From Anopheles merus (lineage: Eukaryota > Arthropoda > Insecta > Diptera > Culicidae), in assembly GCF_017562075.2 (NCBI RefSeq), contig NC_054081.1, forward strand, positions 8,198,115 through 8,262,114: 64,000 nt of DNA. Direction: 5' to 3'. Under the pieces are notes generated by a model. The model saw only the letters and a list, made by a program, of their open reading frames with translations. It was not told the DNA's origin and did no database searches. Position numbers and translations under genes: made by a program. Of this stretch, positions 13,002-25,199 are shown piece by piece (the stretch's first letter is position 1; each line of letters begins with the position of its first letter).

Positions 13002-13654
13002 TGGAACATTTGATCCATCGCTATTTTGAGCTACATACCACAGCACGACTAGCCTCATCGGCCCGGCATACTCCGCCGGCCCTCTTCTCTGCCACATGGG
13101 GTGAACGGTGTTTACGAAATAATTAACGATTTTCTCTCCGGTTTACCGCGTAACACAGCCGACCGCAGACAGGGAAGGAAATTGTTTGATCTAATTCATT
13201 TCGCGCGGTAGAAAGGATGCGGCGAGCCTTCCAAATACATAGCAGTTTCAATTAAAATGGCTCAAAACACGCAACAGTTTCCTTTTTTACGCTCTCTCTC
13301 TCTCCTTCTCTCTTTCTCACAAAAGGCACAAAAGCATATGGAAATTTGCGTAAGATGCTGCCAGGCGAACCCAGCTTACAATGGCAACCGCAATCGAACG
13401 CTTAACCCCACCGCTAAGCAACCCCCCTCCTCGTTGGAAGCGTCCGTCCAATTAAAAGAAATTTATTAACAACCATTAATTTCTGCACCGTAGCAAAACC
13501 GTACCGGTGGGGCCGCCTGAAAGGTAGGCAAACTGCAAAGCACGCACGGTCAGGGAACGCTTCCGGAAACGCGTGAGTTTCGCTCGTTCCCGAATATGGT
13601 TTAGATTTTGTGCGCCGACCTTCGCCGAAACGGATCCCCGGGGGTGTATGAGAC

Positions 13655-13679
13655 TCACACACACACACACACACACACA
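13655..13679 (+). repeat. (CA)n microsatellite
   Basis: About 12 pure units. Confidence 0.95.
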
Positions 13680-14634
13680 GCCAAAGGGAAAGCACAAGGT
13701 CATTGGTCAAACTTCGCTTCTGATGCGGTCGTGCGTTGAACGCGCTGTGCAGGTCACATACCTTGCGGGCGTTGCCGAAATGTAGATTAGCATATTTTCT
13801 TCACCTTTGCTGGCGGTGGCGCTTGGCTCCCTGATTCCCGGGAGCTGTGCCTGACATTCAGGTATAGCCACTCACACCGTGCTGCCGCCGTCGTCCCTTT
13901 GCCGCCCCCCAAAAGCGGCCCGGAAAACGTTCGAGCAGGGGTTTGTGACCGACCTGCGAGCCGGGAGTACGGGGTAGCTAATCGTTCATGCTTTCGCACG
14001 CCCAGCCGCCAGCCAGCTGCTGCCGAACATCTGCCCCACCCGACCCCCGTTGCACCTTTTCCACGGTGATCGCGAGAAAAGTGAAATATTGAATTACAGC
14101 CATTACCTCGGCCATTTATCAGACCGGCAGTACCTATCGTACGCCTCTATTTTCGGTACCGAGGCGTTTCTCGCTTTCACACTGACTTTGTACATCTGTC
14201 TTCCTCTTTCTCTCGTGCGCTTTCGCTGCCACAAAACAGGCACCCATAATGGAGGGGGGGTGAAGCGCGTCGACAGCCTGCCCCGGGGGCCTGCACTCGG
14301 TTCGCCGATAGCGGAGGCACAAAAAAGGCCGCCAAGCTGCACTGTCCACACTAATAAAGCTACGGCTGAGCGAAAATGCAAATCTATTCGGCTGCTTCGA
14401 GCCCGCGGGCTCGCTCCCTTCCCCTATCCCCCGCACAAATGGGCGAGAGGTTGCGAAAAAGAAGCGCAAAAAAAGGAGAGAGAGAGAAATGGGTGCACTA
14501 GAACGGGCACCGGGAATACATTTACCGCTCCGTCCCGAGGCGAATTAGGAACAAATTGGATACGACTTTGACATCAGTGATTTTATCCCGTCGTCGTACA
14601 AATAGCCGCCCAGCGTTACCCAAAAACCTGTCCA

Positions 14635-14654
14635 TGAGAGAGAGAGAGAGAGAG
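14635..14654 (+). repeat. (GA)n microsatellite
   Basis: About 10 units of GA; possible GAGA-factor-type sequence, not tested. Confidence 0.9.
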
Positions 14655-15319
14655 CGTGCGAGAGGGGAAAGCAAAAAAATGGCTCGATAGGTTGGAAGAA
14701 AAGCGCAACTTGTGATGCAATTTGTACTCCGCGGGAAGTTGACAGCCGGGAGTAAAGCCGACGCAGGTAGAGGAGGCGAACGATGAAGGGTAAAACATTT
14801 TACCTTCCAAACCCGCAAGCTCACCATATCGGATCGATGATGGTTGCTGGCAATCGTCCAGCGCCGGAACTTTCCAGCGCCCTTTCCCGCCCGACTAATG
14901 AAGAGATCGAAAGTTGCATTTGTTTCCATTCGTTTCTTTGCCGCACACAGATGGCACGGGGAGTTGGAAAAGTTTGGACCGTATAGTTTCAGCTTCAACT
15001 TCTCTGCCACAGTGAGCAGGGAAACTTCGGCACAACTGGAGCGGGTCACAGGTCGCAGACAATCAAAACAGGTCCCTAGGCTCAAGCGGAACGCTGTACC
15101 TGACCGACCGTACTGCTTGTTCTACATTTATGATTAATTCTGCTACTTCGAATCGAACTACTTCTGGCTACTGGCACCGTGTATGTGTATCCTATACCCG
15201 AGGAAGAGTTCATATTTCATATATCTTTAAAGTTGCGATTTCAAACTCATTTGACATCGCTGCTTTAAAGAGTAGCACGTACCGCAGCCTAGTTTTTGTA
15301 TGATATATGATACAAAAAT

Positions 15320-15870
15320 CAGATCTGTAGCAGTTCTTACTATTGAGTTCATATAGTGCACAACATTTACGTACGTTAAAAACAGTGAATTCTTGCTTTT
15401 GATGCTGCCCAAGCTCCATAAATTACTACAGCTCGGTTCGTCCAGTCAAGTCAAATCTTCATTTGACAGTCGGGGAGCGCAAGGTGTCATACAAGTCCTT
15501 AGTAACCGTTACTTCTTTCATATCAATCTCCATAGAAATCCTCTTTCATTATGGTGACCAAAATTCACAAGCCCAGCTATGGTTTATCTTATCGCATTGG
15601 TCTTGGTAGGTCTAGGTCTTAAACATGAGATCATTGGTAATATCCTATCAAAAGTATCACGTGTTTGTGCTGACATCTGATTTCATCTGTTTTCCAAACG
15701 TTTTGTAGAAGTAAATTGTTCTAGGCTGCAACTAAATACCTAAAGAGGGGCTTTACGACCTTTCCCAAAACAATATGCCAATACATTTAAAAGCTGGCCT
15801 TTTAAAATTCCTGTTGGTTGAGTGATTTTGCAAAATTTTTTCTAAGTATTTTTCTTATATAAATTTCTTG
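15320..15870. repeat. Dispersed repeat, copy A (uninterrupted)
   Basis: This AT-rich stretch matches the stretch around 40,035-41,355 in the same order. Shared blocks include CGTACGTTAAAAACAGTGAA, ACAGTCGG, GTGTCATACAAG, TCCTTAGTAAC, ATGGTGACCA, CTATCAAAAGTA.CACG.GTTTGTGCTGAC, and a final CCTGCTGGTTG-like block. It carries no readable protein. It is probably a relic of an unidentified element. The site GTCATACAAG|TCCTTAGTAAC at 15,495/15,496 is the empty counterpart of the foldback insertion in copy B. Confidence 0.8.
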
Positions 15871-16519
15871 TTGTTTAGTCACTAAGTACCATGAGTAATA
15901 CCTTGATTAGAAATAAGAAGAGAAATTTTCCAAAATCACATACAGATGGGTAAGATACTTCCAGACAAGCAGGCAGCATCCCTTTAAATTTCAGATGTTC
16001 GGAATTGAGTGACATGTACTGTAAAAGCAGAAAAGATTCTACAAATAATGTTGGCTCAAGCGGTCGTGTGTCACACCGAAAGACCTCGCGGGCCACCAGT
16101 TTGACATCTCTGCATTAGAGTATTGCATACTTCATTAAACAAGACCTAAAGGCTTATTAGATTACGAATTCCGTTTAACTGAAGGGAACAGGGTTTCCCA
16201 AGGAAGACATAGAACGCAAAAGGAGACATATGGGAATGGGTCATAACAATGTAAGAAGAGTTCAAAACAATATCCGAAAGTATTCCAAAATTCTTGAAAA
16301 ATAGTCAAAAACGTCACGAAACCTCAAAACCAATCCAGAAATGCTACAGAGAAGAGATATTTATTCTTGCATGGAAGTTATTGGAATTATACAAAAAAAA
16401 ATCTTATATCGGACCTAACAAACTTCATCGCTTTAGTAAAGGGTCAGTGCGCCATGCCTAGGATTGACAGATAACTGTCAAACGCAAATCGAAAAGACTA
16501 TTCTACGAATTTAAGAAAC

Positions 16520-18330
16520 CTGTGTGAGGACACTTAGAGTATCGACAGTGTGATGAATCTGAAAACTATTCCATGCGACGCTCCCAACCTCCCAATTGTG
16601 GTTCCGCATTCAATTCGATTCGCGATCCTTTCTGGAATTGGCACCACCAACCAGCCGACAGGCCCGACACCCGTTCCCAGTGTCGTGTCAACAAGTTGCC
16701 GCCGGCTAGAAGAAACAAGTCGTCCCAGGCCCAGGATCGATCGCAACAAAACTGTGTCACCGGTGCGGTGGAGTCCTCAGCCCAGGGCGCTGTCAGTGTC
16801 AGCTGCAAAGGGTAATGTCGCTCTCTCTCCCTTTTTCGCCCAATCTGGTTCTGTGACGCAAGTTTGGTTGATACCGTTTATTGTTTACCGATTGCTGCCG
16901 GCGCCGGGTGTCGTTCGGTTTATTTATGGCAAGCTTGGCAACACACCGCGGTCGCTGCTGTTTTTTCAAGTACCTGGCGCAAGAATCATTTGCATTTGGG
17001 CACTAAACGGTACACCCGCAACGTGTTGCGCGGCCGAGGTAGTGCCCTTCCTGACGGGCATTGGTTTCTGTTTTTCTATTGGATTTTGCTTTTTTTGTTG
17101 TTGCTTCTATTGATCCCGGTTTCGATAATCGGTTGAGACGTTGGGGAGGATGGGAGCGTTTGTTGACTTGACGTTTCAATTCTGTAGCGCATTTTATGGC
17201 GACCAACCCTCCGTCCAACCTGGGAGCAACACTTGGGCTCCGTTGAGTGACGTCTTTTGGTTTGGGTTGTGTGTGCTAGAAGTCCATTCTTGTAGTTCCC
17301 TCGCATTCTGTAGAAGTTTTAGTTCCCTTCAGGCATGCCGAAATCAATTTCACAGCTTCAGGTTTACTGGTGCATTGTGACTTGGACGTTCAATAGGCTT
17401 CAACTTCGTATTGTCGATGTTCTGATCGTGCAGTTGTCGCTGTCCTAAGATCCATTTCTGACCTTCAAACATCTCTCTCTCTCTCTCTCTTCTCTCTTCT
17501 CTCTTCTCTCTTCTCTCCCTCTTTCTCTGTCTGTCTCTCTTGCTCTCTGACATACACACACATCTATTATGCCCTAGGTTGTCACCGTCAGGGTGCGCTA
17601 TTAATTCCCATTCCTATATTCCTAGCCTGCCCTGTGTGGCGATGACATCCACACCCATGTCGCAGATACGTGTGTACGTGCGCGCACTCACGCGATTAGC
17701 GTCATTTACAATCGAAAGCGCTCCGTCTGCGTCCGCTGTCAGCCGTTCGGATTATTGACACCGCTCGATCAACGCCTGTCGTCTGCGTGTTTGTGCTGGC
17801 CGGCCTCCGGTGCAAAGTGGTAATTGAAATTAGCCGAATGAATGGCTGCCGTACTGTTTTTTTAATCATCCATTTGCCATGTCGACACCGGCGGGACACA
17901 CAGCACGCGCCTCATGGAAATGGTAACTAATCGCCCCGCCTCGATTGCGTGATGGCCTTCGTCTTCCTTTGCGCCAGTGTCTCATTACAGCTACACACCT
18001 GTACACCCAGAGACAGACACAGACGCACCGATAGCCACTGTTACTCTGTATCTGTTTGACATTTTTGCTTCAATTCGCTGCGCTGCTATTCTTCTAGCAG
18101 CAGCCCAAACACGTGCGCCGGTCCTTTCCTATTCCCTTTTTCCTGGGCTATAGCCATTGTGCTGTAATTTCCATTGTTGTGCTAATGATAATAGCCGTGT
18201 ACCGGGGGTGTAAAGTGTACGGGAGCACGGGGCAATGTGGGATATGGCGTCTAAGCGTGGCGTTAGTGCACGTCTATACCTTAGATTGGATTTATTTTTA
18301 ATGAGGACGCCTTGAACTCACGCCCCCTTG
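16520..18330. other. GC-balanced unique non-coding DNA
   Basis: The 187-residue frame at 16,550-17,113 has low-complexity hydrophobic C-terminus derived from T-rich DNA and no family features. No gene supported. Confidence 0.55.
17471..17525 (+). repeat. (CT)n and (TCTCTCT)n microsatellite
   Basis: CT repeats pass into a 7-base TCTCTCT-type periodicity (four near-exact units). Confidence 0.95.
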
Positions 18331-18404
18331 ATACCTTTAATGATGATGACATGGGATTAAGCACCTGTTGAAATTAAGATAATTTATTTTCATACATCAA
18401 TATT

Positions 18405-19118
18405 TGAATAGTTGCTTAAATCATATTGTAGGAATCTAAGGTTAGGTTATAAACAACAACAGCTCGAATATTATGCAACTGCATGAACTACTCGAATAAT
18501 ATAATTTTCATTCTCGATGTTGAGCGATGCTTGACGGGAATCTAGAGAACTGACAGATTTTAGGAATAAGTTCGGGAATGATTTGTGTAGAGATCAACTT
18601 CCCGACTCTGGAACTTCGTGACAAACTAGCAATCAAGAGCTCATAACAATAAGAACTATCATCTACATCCATTTCCCTCCGTGGCTTTAGGGCAAATATT
18701 TCACATTTTTGGTCCTTCGAACCCGATTGTGCATGTTTTCATTAACATTTATTTATTTATTTTTTTATTCATTTATGAATGGTTGCATAAATCATATCGT
18801 AGGAATCTAAGGTTAGGTTATAAACAACAACAGCTCAAATATTATGCAACTGCATGAACTACTCGAATAATACACCTTTCATTCTTGATGTTAAGCGATG
18901 TTTGACGGAATTTAGGAGAATTGATAGATTTTACGAATAAGCTCGGGAATTCATTGTGTAGAGATGAACTTGGGGACTCGAGAACTTTGTTATAAACTAG
19001 CAAGAACTCGTAACAATAAGAACTATCATCTACATCCACTTCCCTCAGTGGCTTTAGGGCAAATATTTCACATTTTTGGTCCTTCGAACCGGATTTTGCA
19101 TGTTTTCGTTCACATTTC
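18405..19118 (+). repeat. 371-base tandem duplication
   Basis: The unit at 18,405-18,748 recurs at 18,776-19,118. Shared blocks include AGGTTAGGTTATAAACAACA, ATTATGCAACTGCATGAACT, ACAATAAGAACTATCATCTA and TTTCACATTTTTGGTCCTTC. Many substitutions and a few short indels separate the units. A TTTA-rich spacer (18,749-18,775) lies between them. The second unit has a 92-residue minus-strand open frame which is not kept open in the first, so it is not treated as a gene. Confidence 0.92.
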
Positions 19119-19745
19119 ATTGCTCTATGCTTCCTAGCCTGTATAATACATTTCCAATTAATAAAAACGACGATTCTGCTTCAGCTCGTCTCATCTTTTC
19201 ACATCAGAACATTAACTAATGTTCACGGTAAGCATTGCATTTCATTCCTGTCCACACTGCCCCCAAGTTTCCAATGTTTTCGCCAACGAGATGAAACTTC
19301 AACCCGACTAACCTCACGAAACCGCACCGCTAAGAAACCACTTCAATCTGCCACAGTGCTCATAATTGATGCTTGACTAACGTGCTACCCTGCGTCACTC
19401 CCCACCCTCCCCTCCAGGAGAAACCCTGGAAGCACTGGTTCGCTCGGGGCGCTACTCGGCGTTCGCTGGCGTTTCGGTTGCAGTGTGTGCGGTGTATTTA
19501 CATTTCCCGTTGCTCGCTCGCTCGCTCGCCAATCTTTTAGCTGGCAACAGTTCTTCGGGTTTTTAATTTCTTCCTTTTCTCTAGCAGTACCAAACCGCCT
19601 GTCCGGTGGCCCAGTTTCGCCCACTTGCCAGACGCCTGTCCAAGACCCCGCGGAAAAGCGACTAGAGAAAGAGAGAGAGAGAGAAATGATTCGCATTAAC
19701 GGTGAACGGTAATTTAATTTTCCAAATTGCATTTTTCACTTCACC

Positions 19746-19747
<2 letters not shown>

Positions 19748-19795
<48 letters not shown>
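19748..19795 (+). repeat. (CA)n microsatellite, about 24 units
   Basis: Longest pure AC repeat in the window. Confidence 0.98.
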
Positions 19796-19797
<2 letters not shown>

Positions 19798-20527
19798 CGA
19801 AATCCTTCCCTTCGCTGACCACGCAATCTAATTTAAATGGAATGTTCCGTTGTCTTTGCACTTCGGGCGGCAGGAAGTGGACGGGAACAGCCGAAAAAAA
19901 AACGAAGCACCACTGCAAATGGCGATTTTGAGATTGGATTAATTGCTTCAATCACTCCTCCCAATTCCCCCCCCCCCTCATCGGGGCTCTAAACCCCCGG
20001 GGCAATGCGCAATGGTAAACAAATAAAGCAGCCATACTGAAGTTTTTGATGGCGTGGCGCGCGTTTTCCCCCAAAAAATCTTTCCACGAAGCAGGACACA
20101 CGCGTGGCATTTCCGTTGCTCGCGGAAATGGTGCCGAGCACTATGAGAATATGATTCCCGGTACTTGCTATGGCATCTTTCCTCTCTTTCTCTCTCTTTC
20201 TCTGCCATTTGTCGGTTGAACCTCTGAAAAACGATTAAATATTACCATCCATCGTGCGCCCTTCGTGCTTTACTTATTCATCCCACTCCGGCTGGCACTA
20301 CCACTGGGGAGGGCCTACTGGAGAATGTCATCAGCCACGGGCGGGCCCACTTTCCCCTCGCCACCTGATGGTTGTCCAACGGTGTCGTGAATAAATAAGC
20401 ACAAATTATGGTCCGGAGTGCAAGAGTTTTGGGTAGCGTATGGGGACCGGGACCCGTCCAGCAAACAGTTTCCTTTTATTCAATCGGACGGCTCAATGGG
20501 CGTAAATATTAAATAAAAAAAAAACCC

Positions 20528-20548
20528 CACACACACACACACACACAC
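20528..20548 (+). repeat. (CA)n microsatellite
   Basis: About 10 pure units; a shorter tract follows at 20,886-20,902. Confidence 0.95.
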
Positions 20549-22012
20549 TCAAATAGGCCTTCTACACTCCAGCTCGTTCAACGTCGAATTGCAGCGACGT
20601 ACGTTGATGCCGCAAGCCAGTAGCGCTACGAGAGCTCTCAAAACACAACCCTCCGGCCAGCTGCTGTCTGCCACGTCTTTTCTGCTTGTGTGTGTGCCTG
20701 TGTGTGTATGTTTGTATTGCATTTTTCGAAGTAAAACTGAAATGCACAGCGCTGGTATGAATTAATGCACAACGCTCCAGCGGAAGGGCGGCGTGGGTTT
20801 GAGTGCACAAATTGTGCCAAGTGCACTTCGGGATGGTGCCCTGGCACCTGGCAAACTCTTCTCGAGTGTAATCATCACTCTCTCGCACACACACACACAC
20901 ACTCGCACGTAAATGGAAAAGTGGCGGGAGTGTAAAACAAACGCGCGAAACTTTTCAGCAGCGTAATGGTGCCAATTGCGGAAAGCGTGAACACTGCCGG
21001 GAGGGGGAACGAAACAGATACACCACCGCACGGGTCAACTAGGGGGGGGGTAGTGGCACAGGTTGCAGGGGTGCGCCGCCTGTCAAACATGATTTTGTGC
21101 TGCCGTTTGGGTTTGTGTACAGGGCACGCTCTCAAATAACGCCGTCGACCTTCACCACCGCGGCGCCAAGCGACTAACCTCAACTTTACTTTCGTTTTTT
21201 TGGCATGTTTCCTAATCCCCGTGGGAAAGGAGTGCCGTTCCGGTTTTCCATTCCTTCACATCCCCTTCTGCCCCCCTCTTCACCCTCCAGCACGCGCACC
21301 TGCTTCGATCGAATCGCTCACACGAATCCCATTACCGGTAGCCCTTAGTCACTGTCACCGGTGCTTCCGAGCGCATTGTCGCTGCCACTGTTGTGTTGTT
21401 GTTTTTGGCGTCCCCGCAAGAAACCGCGGTTCAATGGAATGCAATTCCCTGTACGCACTCCTCCACGAAACTCCTCCCCCCCCCCCACTCCCTCGGGGTC
21501 ACGGTGAAATGGTTGTTTCCGTTGTCTTCCCACAGGAAAGGCGTGTCATTTTTCATCCGCCCCAGCGTGCTGCCGCAAAGCGAAGCGAAAGTGGCACGTT
21601 GTCATTTCTTTTTTTGTTTTATTTTTTTTTTTACCAGCAGGAAACCCTTCTGGCGTAAATCCACACCTCTTCCCCCTCTCCATCAAAAAAGGTTTGGTGT
21701 GCTAGATTGGCCAAGGCTAAAAGGTGGCCGCACGCACTCGGCTTCGATCTGTGGTGACGGGTTTGCGCAAGAAAGAAATTATCCTTCACCACGGCCGTTT
21801 GCATTCCTCCTTGTCTTGACCTCCTCTCGTTCTGAACAAACATTTGTTGTGGATTCTAGGCGAGCTGGGAGTAGTTTCGAAAAAACTTAGTTTAAAAGTT
21901 TTTTGATTCATTGAACATTTTAATTCTTATCATTTAAAACAATGATGTTGTTACGGTTATTCCATTAAGTCTTCCTCCAAGTCCTTCTTCCAATGTCGTG
22001 TATGATATAATA

Positions 22013-22236
22013 CAGAGTTTCCCACGATGTATTGGCCAATTCCCATGATTTTTCGGTGGGTTCCCATAGATTTTTGGTTCGCTCCCATAATTTGTTGGTA
22101 TTTTCCATTTGGATATCAATACAATTGGACCAAAAAATTCAGGGAAACGGCCAAAATATCGAGGGAACGCACCAAAAAAATATGGTAACCCACCAAAAAT
22201 TGTTGGGAACCAACCAATAAATCGTAGGAAACCCTG
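22013..22236. mobile_element. Palindromic MITE, TA-flanked, copy 2
   Basis: A 224-base relative of the element at 2,403-2,646. It has the same terminal CAGxGTTTCCCACGAT, the same GTTCCCA..ATTTTTTGGT subrepeats and the same central GGATATCAATACAATTGGACC-type spacer. It is flanked by TA at 22,011-22,012 and 22,237-22,238. Several substitutions and about 20 deleted bases separate the copies, and the terminal CAGGG has become CAGAG on the left. Confidence 0.88.
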
Positions 22237-22746
22237 TAACACTATAATAAAACTCACTTGAAACTGAAAAAGGCCCATCTACTGAACTCTGTTAAGGCTA
22301 CTTTTTAAAAACATTTCTAGACCTTTAAGATGTGAGGCGCAAATAAAATATCAAAATTAAAGCTTATACCTATGGATATGTTCTTGAAACGGCAATGAAG
22401 CATTAACAATGAAGTCACAATAATGGTTGAGAATTATTTGAGAATTATTATGCTGTATTGATATTTTTTTCTGATGAAATCGCTCGCGTATGAGCAAAAA
22501 TTCATGCCAATAAAATTTCAATGTTGAAAAACATTATAATAGTTTGAAAAAATCATAACGCCACAATAAAATGCACCTTTTTAGTTTGAAAATAAATTAT
22601 TAAAAAAACAGATTCGTTTTAAACGCCCTTAATTTGCACCAAAAGGAATGTCATAATAAACATGAGGTGAAGGTCGTTTTGGAAATTGCCACTTTTTTTC
22701 CTTTTGTGGTGTAAACTATGAATTTGTTCATCAAAATATCAACATG

Positions 22747-22869
22747 GCTGACACATATTGCACACACAAATGAACAATCATATTAATATAAATGGATTCC
22801 ATTGGCTTACAATCAGAAGGACTTTCTTGATCACAAGTTCAGTTGATTTGTATGTGCAATATGTGTGGC
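22747..22869. repeat. Short inverted-repeat element, 123 bases
   Basis: GCTGACACATATTGCACACA..AAAT at 22,747-22,771 is mirrored by the complement of ATTTGTATGTGCAATATGTG at 22,846-22,865. Arms of about 24 bases with three mismatches enclose a 74-base centre. It could be a tiny MITE or a stem-loop; no target duplication was seen. Confidence 0.55.
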
Positions 22870-23556
22870 AAAGATCTTTTTCAACAGCACATAGCTTTAG
22901 GAAGCGCTTATGCAGACTGATAAGTTTTAAGAATCTCCTCGAACAGGCAGTGTCAGAGATACGCGGAATCTGGTATACGCATTTTTACATAATCGCGATT
23001 TTTTTCAGTTTTATCCCGTGCATGGATTATTAGAATTATACAGATATCGAATAATCTTTGCAGGAAATAGAACCACCCACTGCAAACAAAAGGAAACTAA
23101 AATTAAATATATTATGGCTGAAAACTGCAAAATGCATTTAATTTTAATAAGCCTAAACCATATATTACGTGCATGTGTTGTGTCCAAGTTTGGCAGACGT
23201 TCTACGAGAGAATGATAGCAAAATTTCTTAATTATAAGCTCCTTGGTTTATTGACATCGCGAGTTTTAAAGCTTCCAAGGTATTTTTAATTGAGTGTTTG
23301 CTCAGCTTGATCATTACGTATGTCGTTGATAGTTACAGGACATCTGTATAAAATACAGGAACTTTCAAATTGCGATATTTAAAAAAAGATTACATGCTAC
23401 AAATAAGCATTACACTGCTATCAAGTGTGGAGTCGATTTTTAGCAAATGAGAACAAATTTCGGAATGAAATTATTTTTGCAGAAATTGTTACTCTTTATC
23501 GTTTGTAATCAAGTATTATGATAGTAAATTACATTTTATTTGTAGTTAGCATTCAT

Positions 23557-23574
23557 ACCACCAGGTGGCGCTAC
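23557..23574 (+). promoter_or_regulatory. CTCF-like motif
   Basis: ACCACCAGGTGGCGCTAC matches the known CTCF core CCASYAGRKGGCRS at essentially every position. It sits alone in AT-rich DNA, where such a GC-rich match is less likely by chance. Binding is not shown. Confidence 0.45.
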
Positions 23575-25199
23575 ATGAAATTGTGTTTTAAGTTTGAACT
23601 TTGATTAGTTTTATTGATTTTGTCTGTTTTTTTTCTTTTATTCGCTGTTTCTAATGGTATAAACCATTTTAAAATATACTGTAATGTTTAATAGGATATC
23701 AACAAAACATAATAATTTTGAATAAGGCAATATTTTCTGCTTTGCATAGGAAAACTGTAGCTAATTCTCATCACTTTTACACACAGATAGTACAAATATT
23801 TAAAATATACATACACAACTTAGGTGGATGGTATTACAAGCTCCTGACGTCTAGTTCTCATTTGTAGAGACATCAATAAAGGCATTTAAATAATTAGATA
23901 GAGTACAAGTACATTGAAATAAAGTAGTTCTCAAATTCGTAATGAAAAGGAGCACACGTTACTTGTCCTTGATGGTTAAGATTTTAAATCTGTTGTTTAA
24001 AAAATAGGAACTACACATTTTCTTAGTCATTGATATCACACAATATTCATCTAATACTTTTCCAAGTCCTGTACTGCCTTCAGAAGGGGCAATGAAACTA
24101 AAAATCTGATGTGGTTGGTTTTACAACTAACCGAAAAAATCAGAATCAGCATTGATACTGACATTGAACTGGCTAACGAATCAGATGAATCTCATTATTC
24201 AAAATGTCATTCTGGATGCATTTTCTTTCTTGCAAAATATTATTTTGCAGCCTACTCCCCTCTATCCTAATATTTACTTTCTCATGACTTTTGGGAGTTT
24301 CTTCTCCCAAAACGCTAATAGATTCTGGTACATTCATAGTGTTCTCCTTTTACGCCTATAATTTTACAATTATTTTCCTTACAAACGTCTATAATCAGGG
24401 GTAGAACCAAAGGGTATTTGGTTCTGTTTTGCTTCATTATATTTTATAATAAAGTTAGTTTAGAATAGAAATTTTCATATTAGATAAGTACATGAACTGA
24501 TTCTAAGATAAACAGCTTCGTAATGGAAATGTAAGGTGATCAAAAGCACGTAAAATATATTTTTGTAGCATACACGAAATACGCTACACTAGGCATCTAC
24601 GGAGCCGCATAGTTACGCGTGTGTCTGTTTCATAGCTTTCGCTGCATATTTCTTCACAGATTGATAGTATATGTATTTCTTTATTATGTGACATATATGA
24701 GACAACGCCACTCTATGCATCTTTCATAATGGCATCAAGTCAAAAATTTTAAGGATGAAAATATTCAGGGCGTTTCTTCAGTTAATATCGTATTTTTTAG
24801 CATAATAATCACTTAACTCAAAATCTTTATAAATTTATAAATAGTATTTATAAAGCTGACTAACTATCCGTTTTAAAATGTCAAAGCTTATCAAAATCGG
24901 TTCATATTTTAAAAAGTTAAAAAGGTTCAAAGTTTTCCCCAAAAGTGAAGAATTTTCTGCGTTTTTTAACAAGAACTAGAAAAGATAAAGAGCTCATTTT
25001 TGGTATGTTTCTTAGTTTAACCCTAAGTATTAAAACCTATTCTTTGGAATTGGAATTGAATGTGTTTATTTTGTTATTTTTTTGACAATTGCCAGGTTTC
25101 TGATCACTGAAAAGTGACTCAAATATTCGAAACAGTTAATATAAACAATGCGTACTATTTTTTTTTTTTTCATCTAAAAGTTCTATAAATACTAAAACG

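Larger units (their letters stand above)
12400..15150. other. GC-balanced unique non-coding DNA
   Basis: G19 tract, (CA)n and (GA)n repeats. Long frames at 14,050-14,571 (+) and 14,522-15,085 (-) show no domain, signal or codon-bias argument and are read as chance. Confidence 0.55.
19130..21880. other. GC-balanced unique non-coding DNA with microsatellites
   Basis: Several (CA)n tracts. No gene supported. Confidence 0.55.

Noticed and set aside
13807..13826. CTCF-like TTGCTGGCGGTGGCGCTTGG
   Set aside because: Lacks the CCASYAG half of the motif; GC-rich context makes it likely by chance.
14522..15085. 187-residue minus-strand frame
   Set aside because: No motif, low-complexity Ser/Leu stretches over a (GA)n tract; overlapping frames on the other strand.
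16190..16205. CAGGGTTTCCCAAGG, similar to the palindromic MITE terminus
   Set aside because: Only about 11 bases match and no second end or subrepeats follow.
16550..17113. 187-residue plus-strand frame
   Set aside because: No recognisable domain; the C-terminal hydrophobic part comes from T-rich DNA, and frames on the other strand overlap it.
18842..19120. 92-residue minus-strand frame
   Set aside because: Not kept open in the homologous first unit of the tandem duplication.
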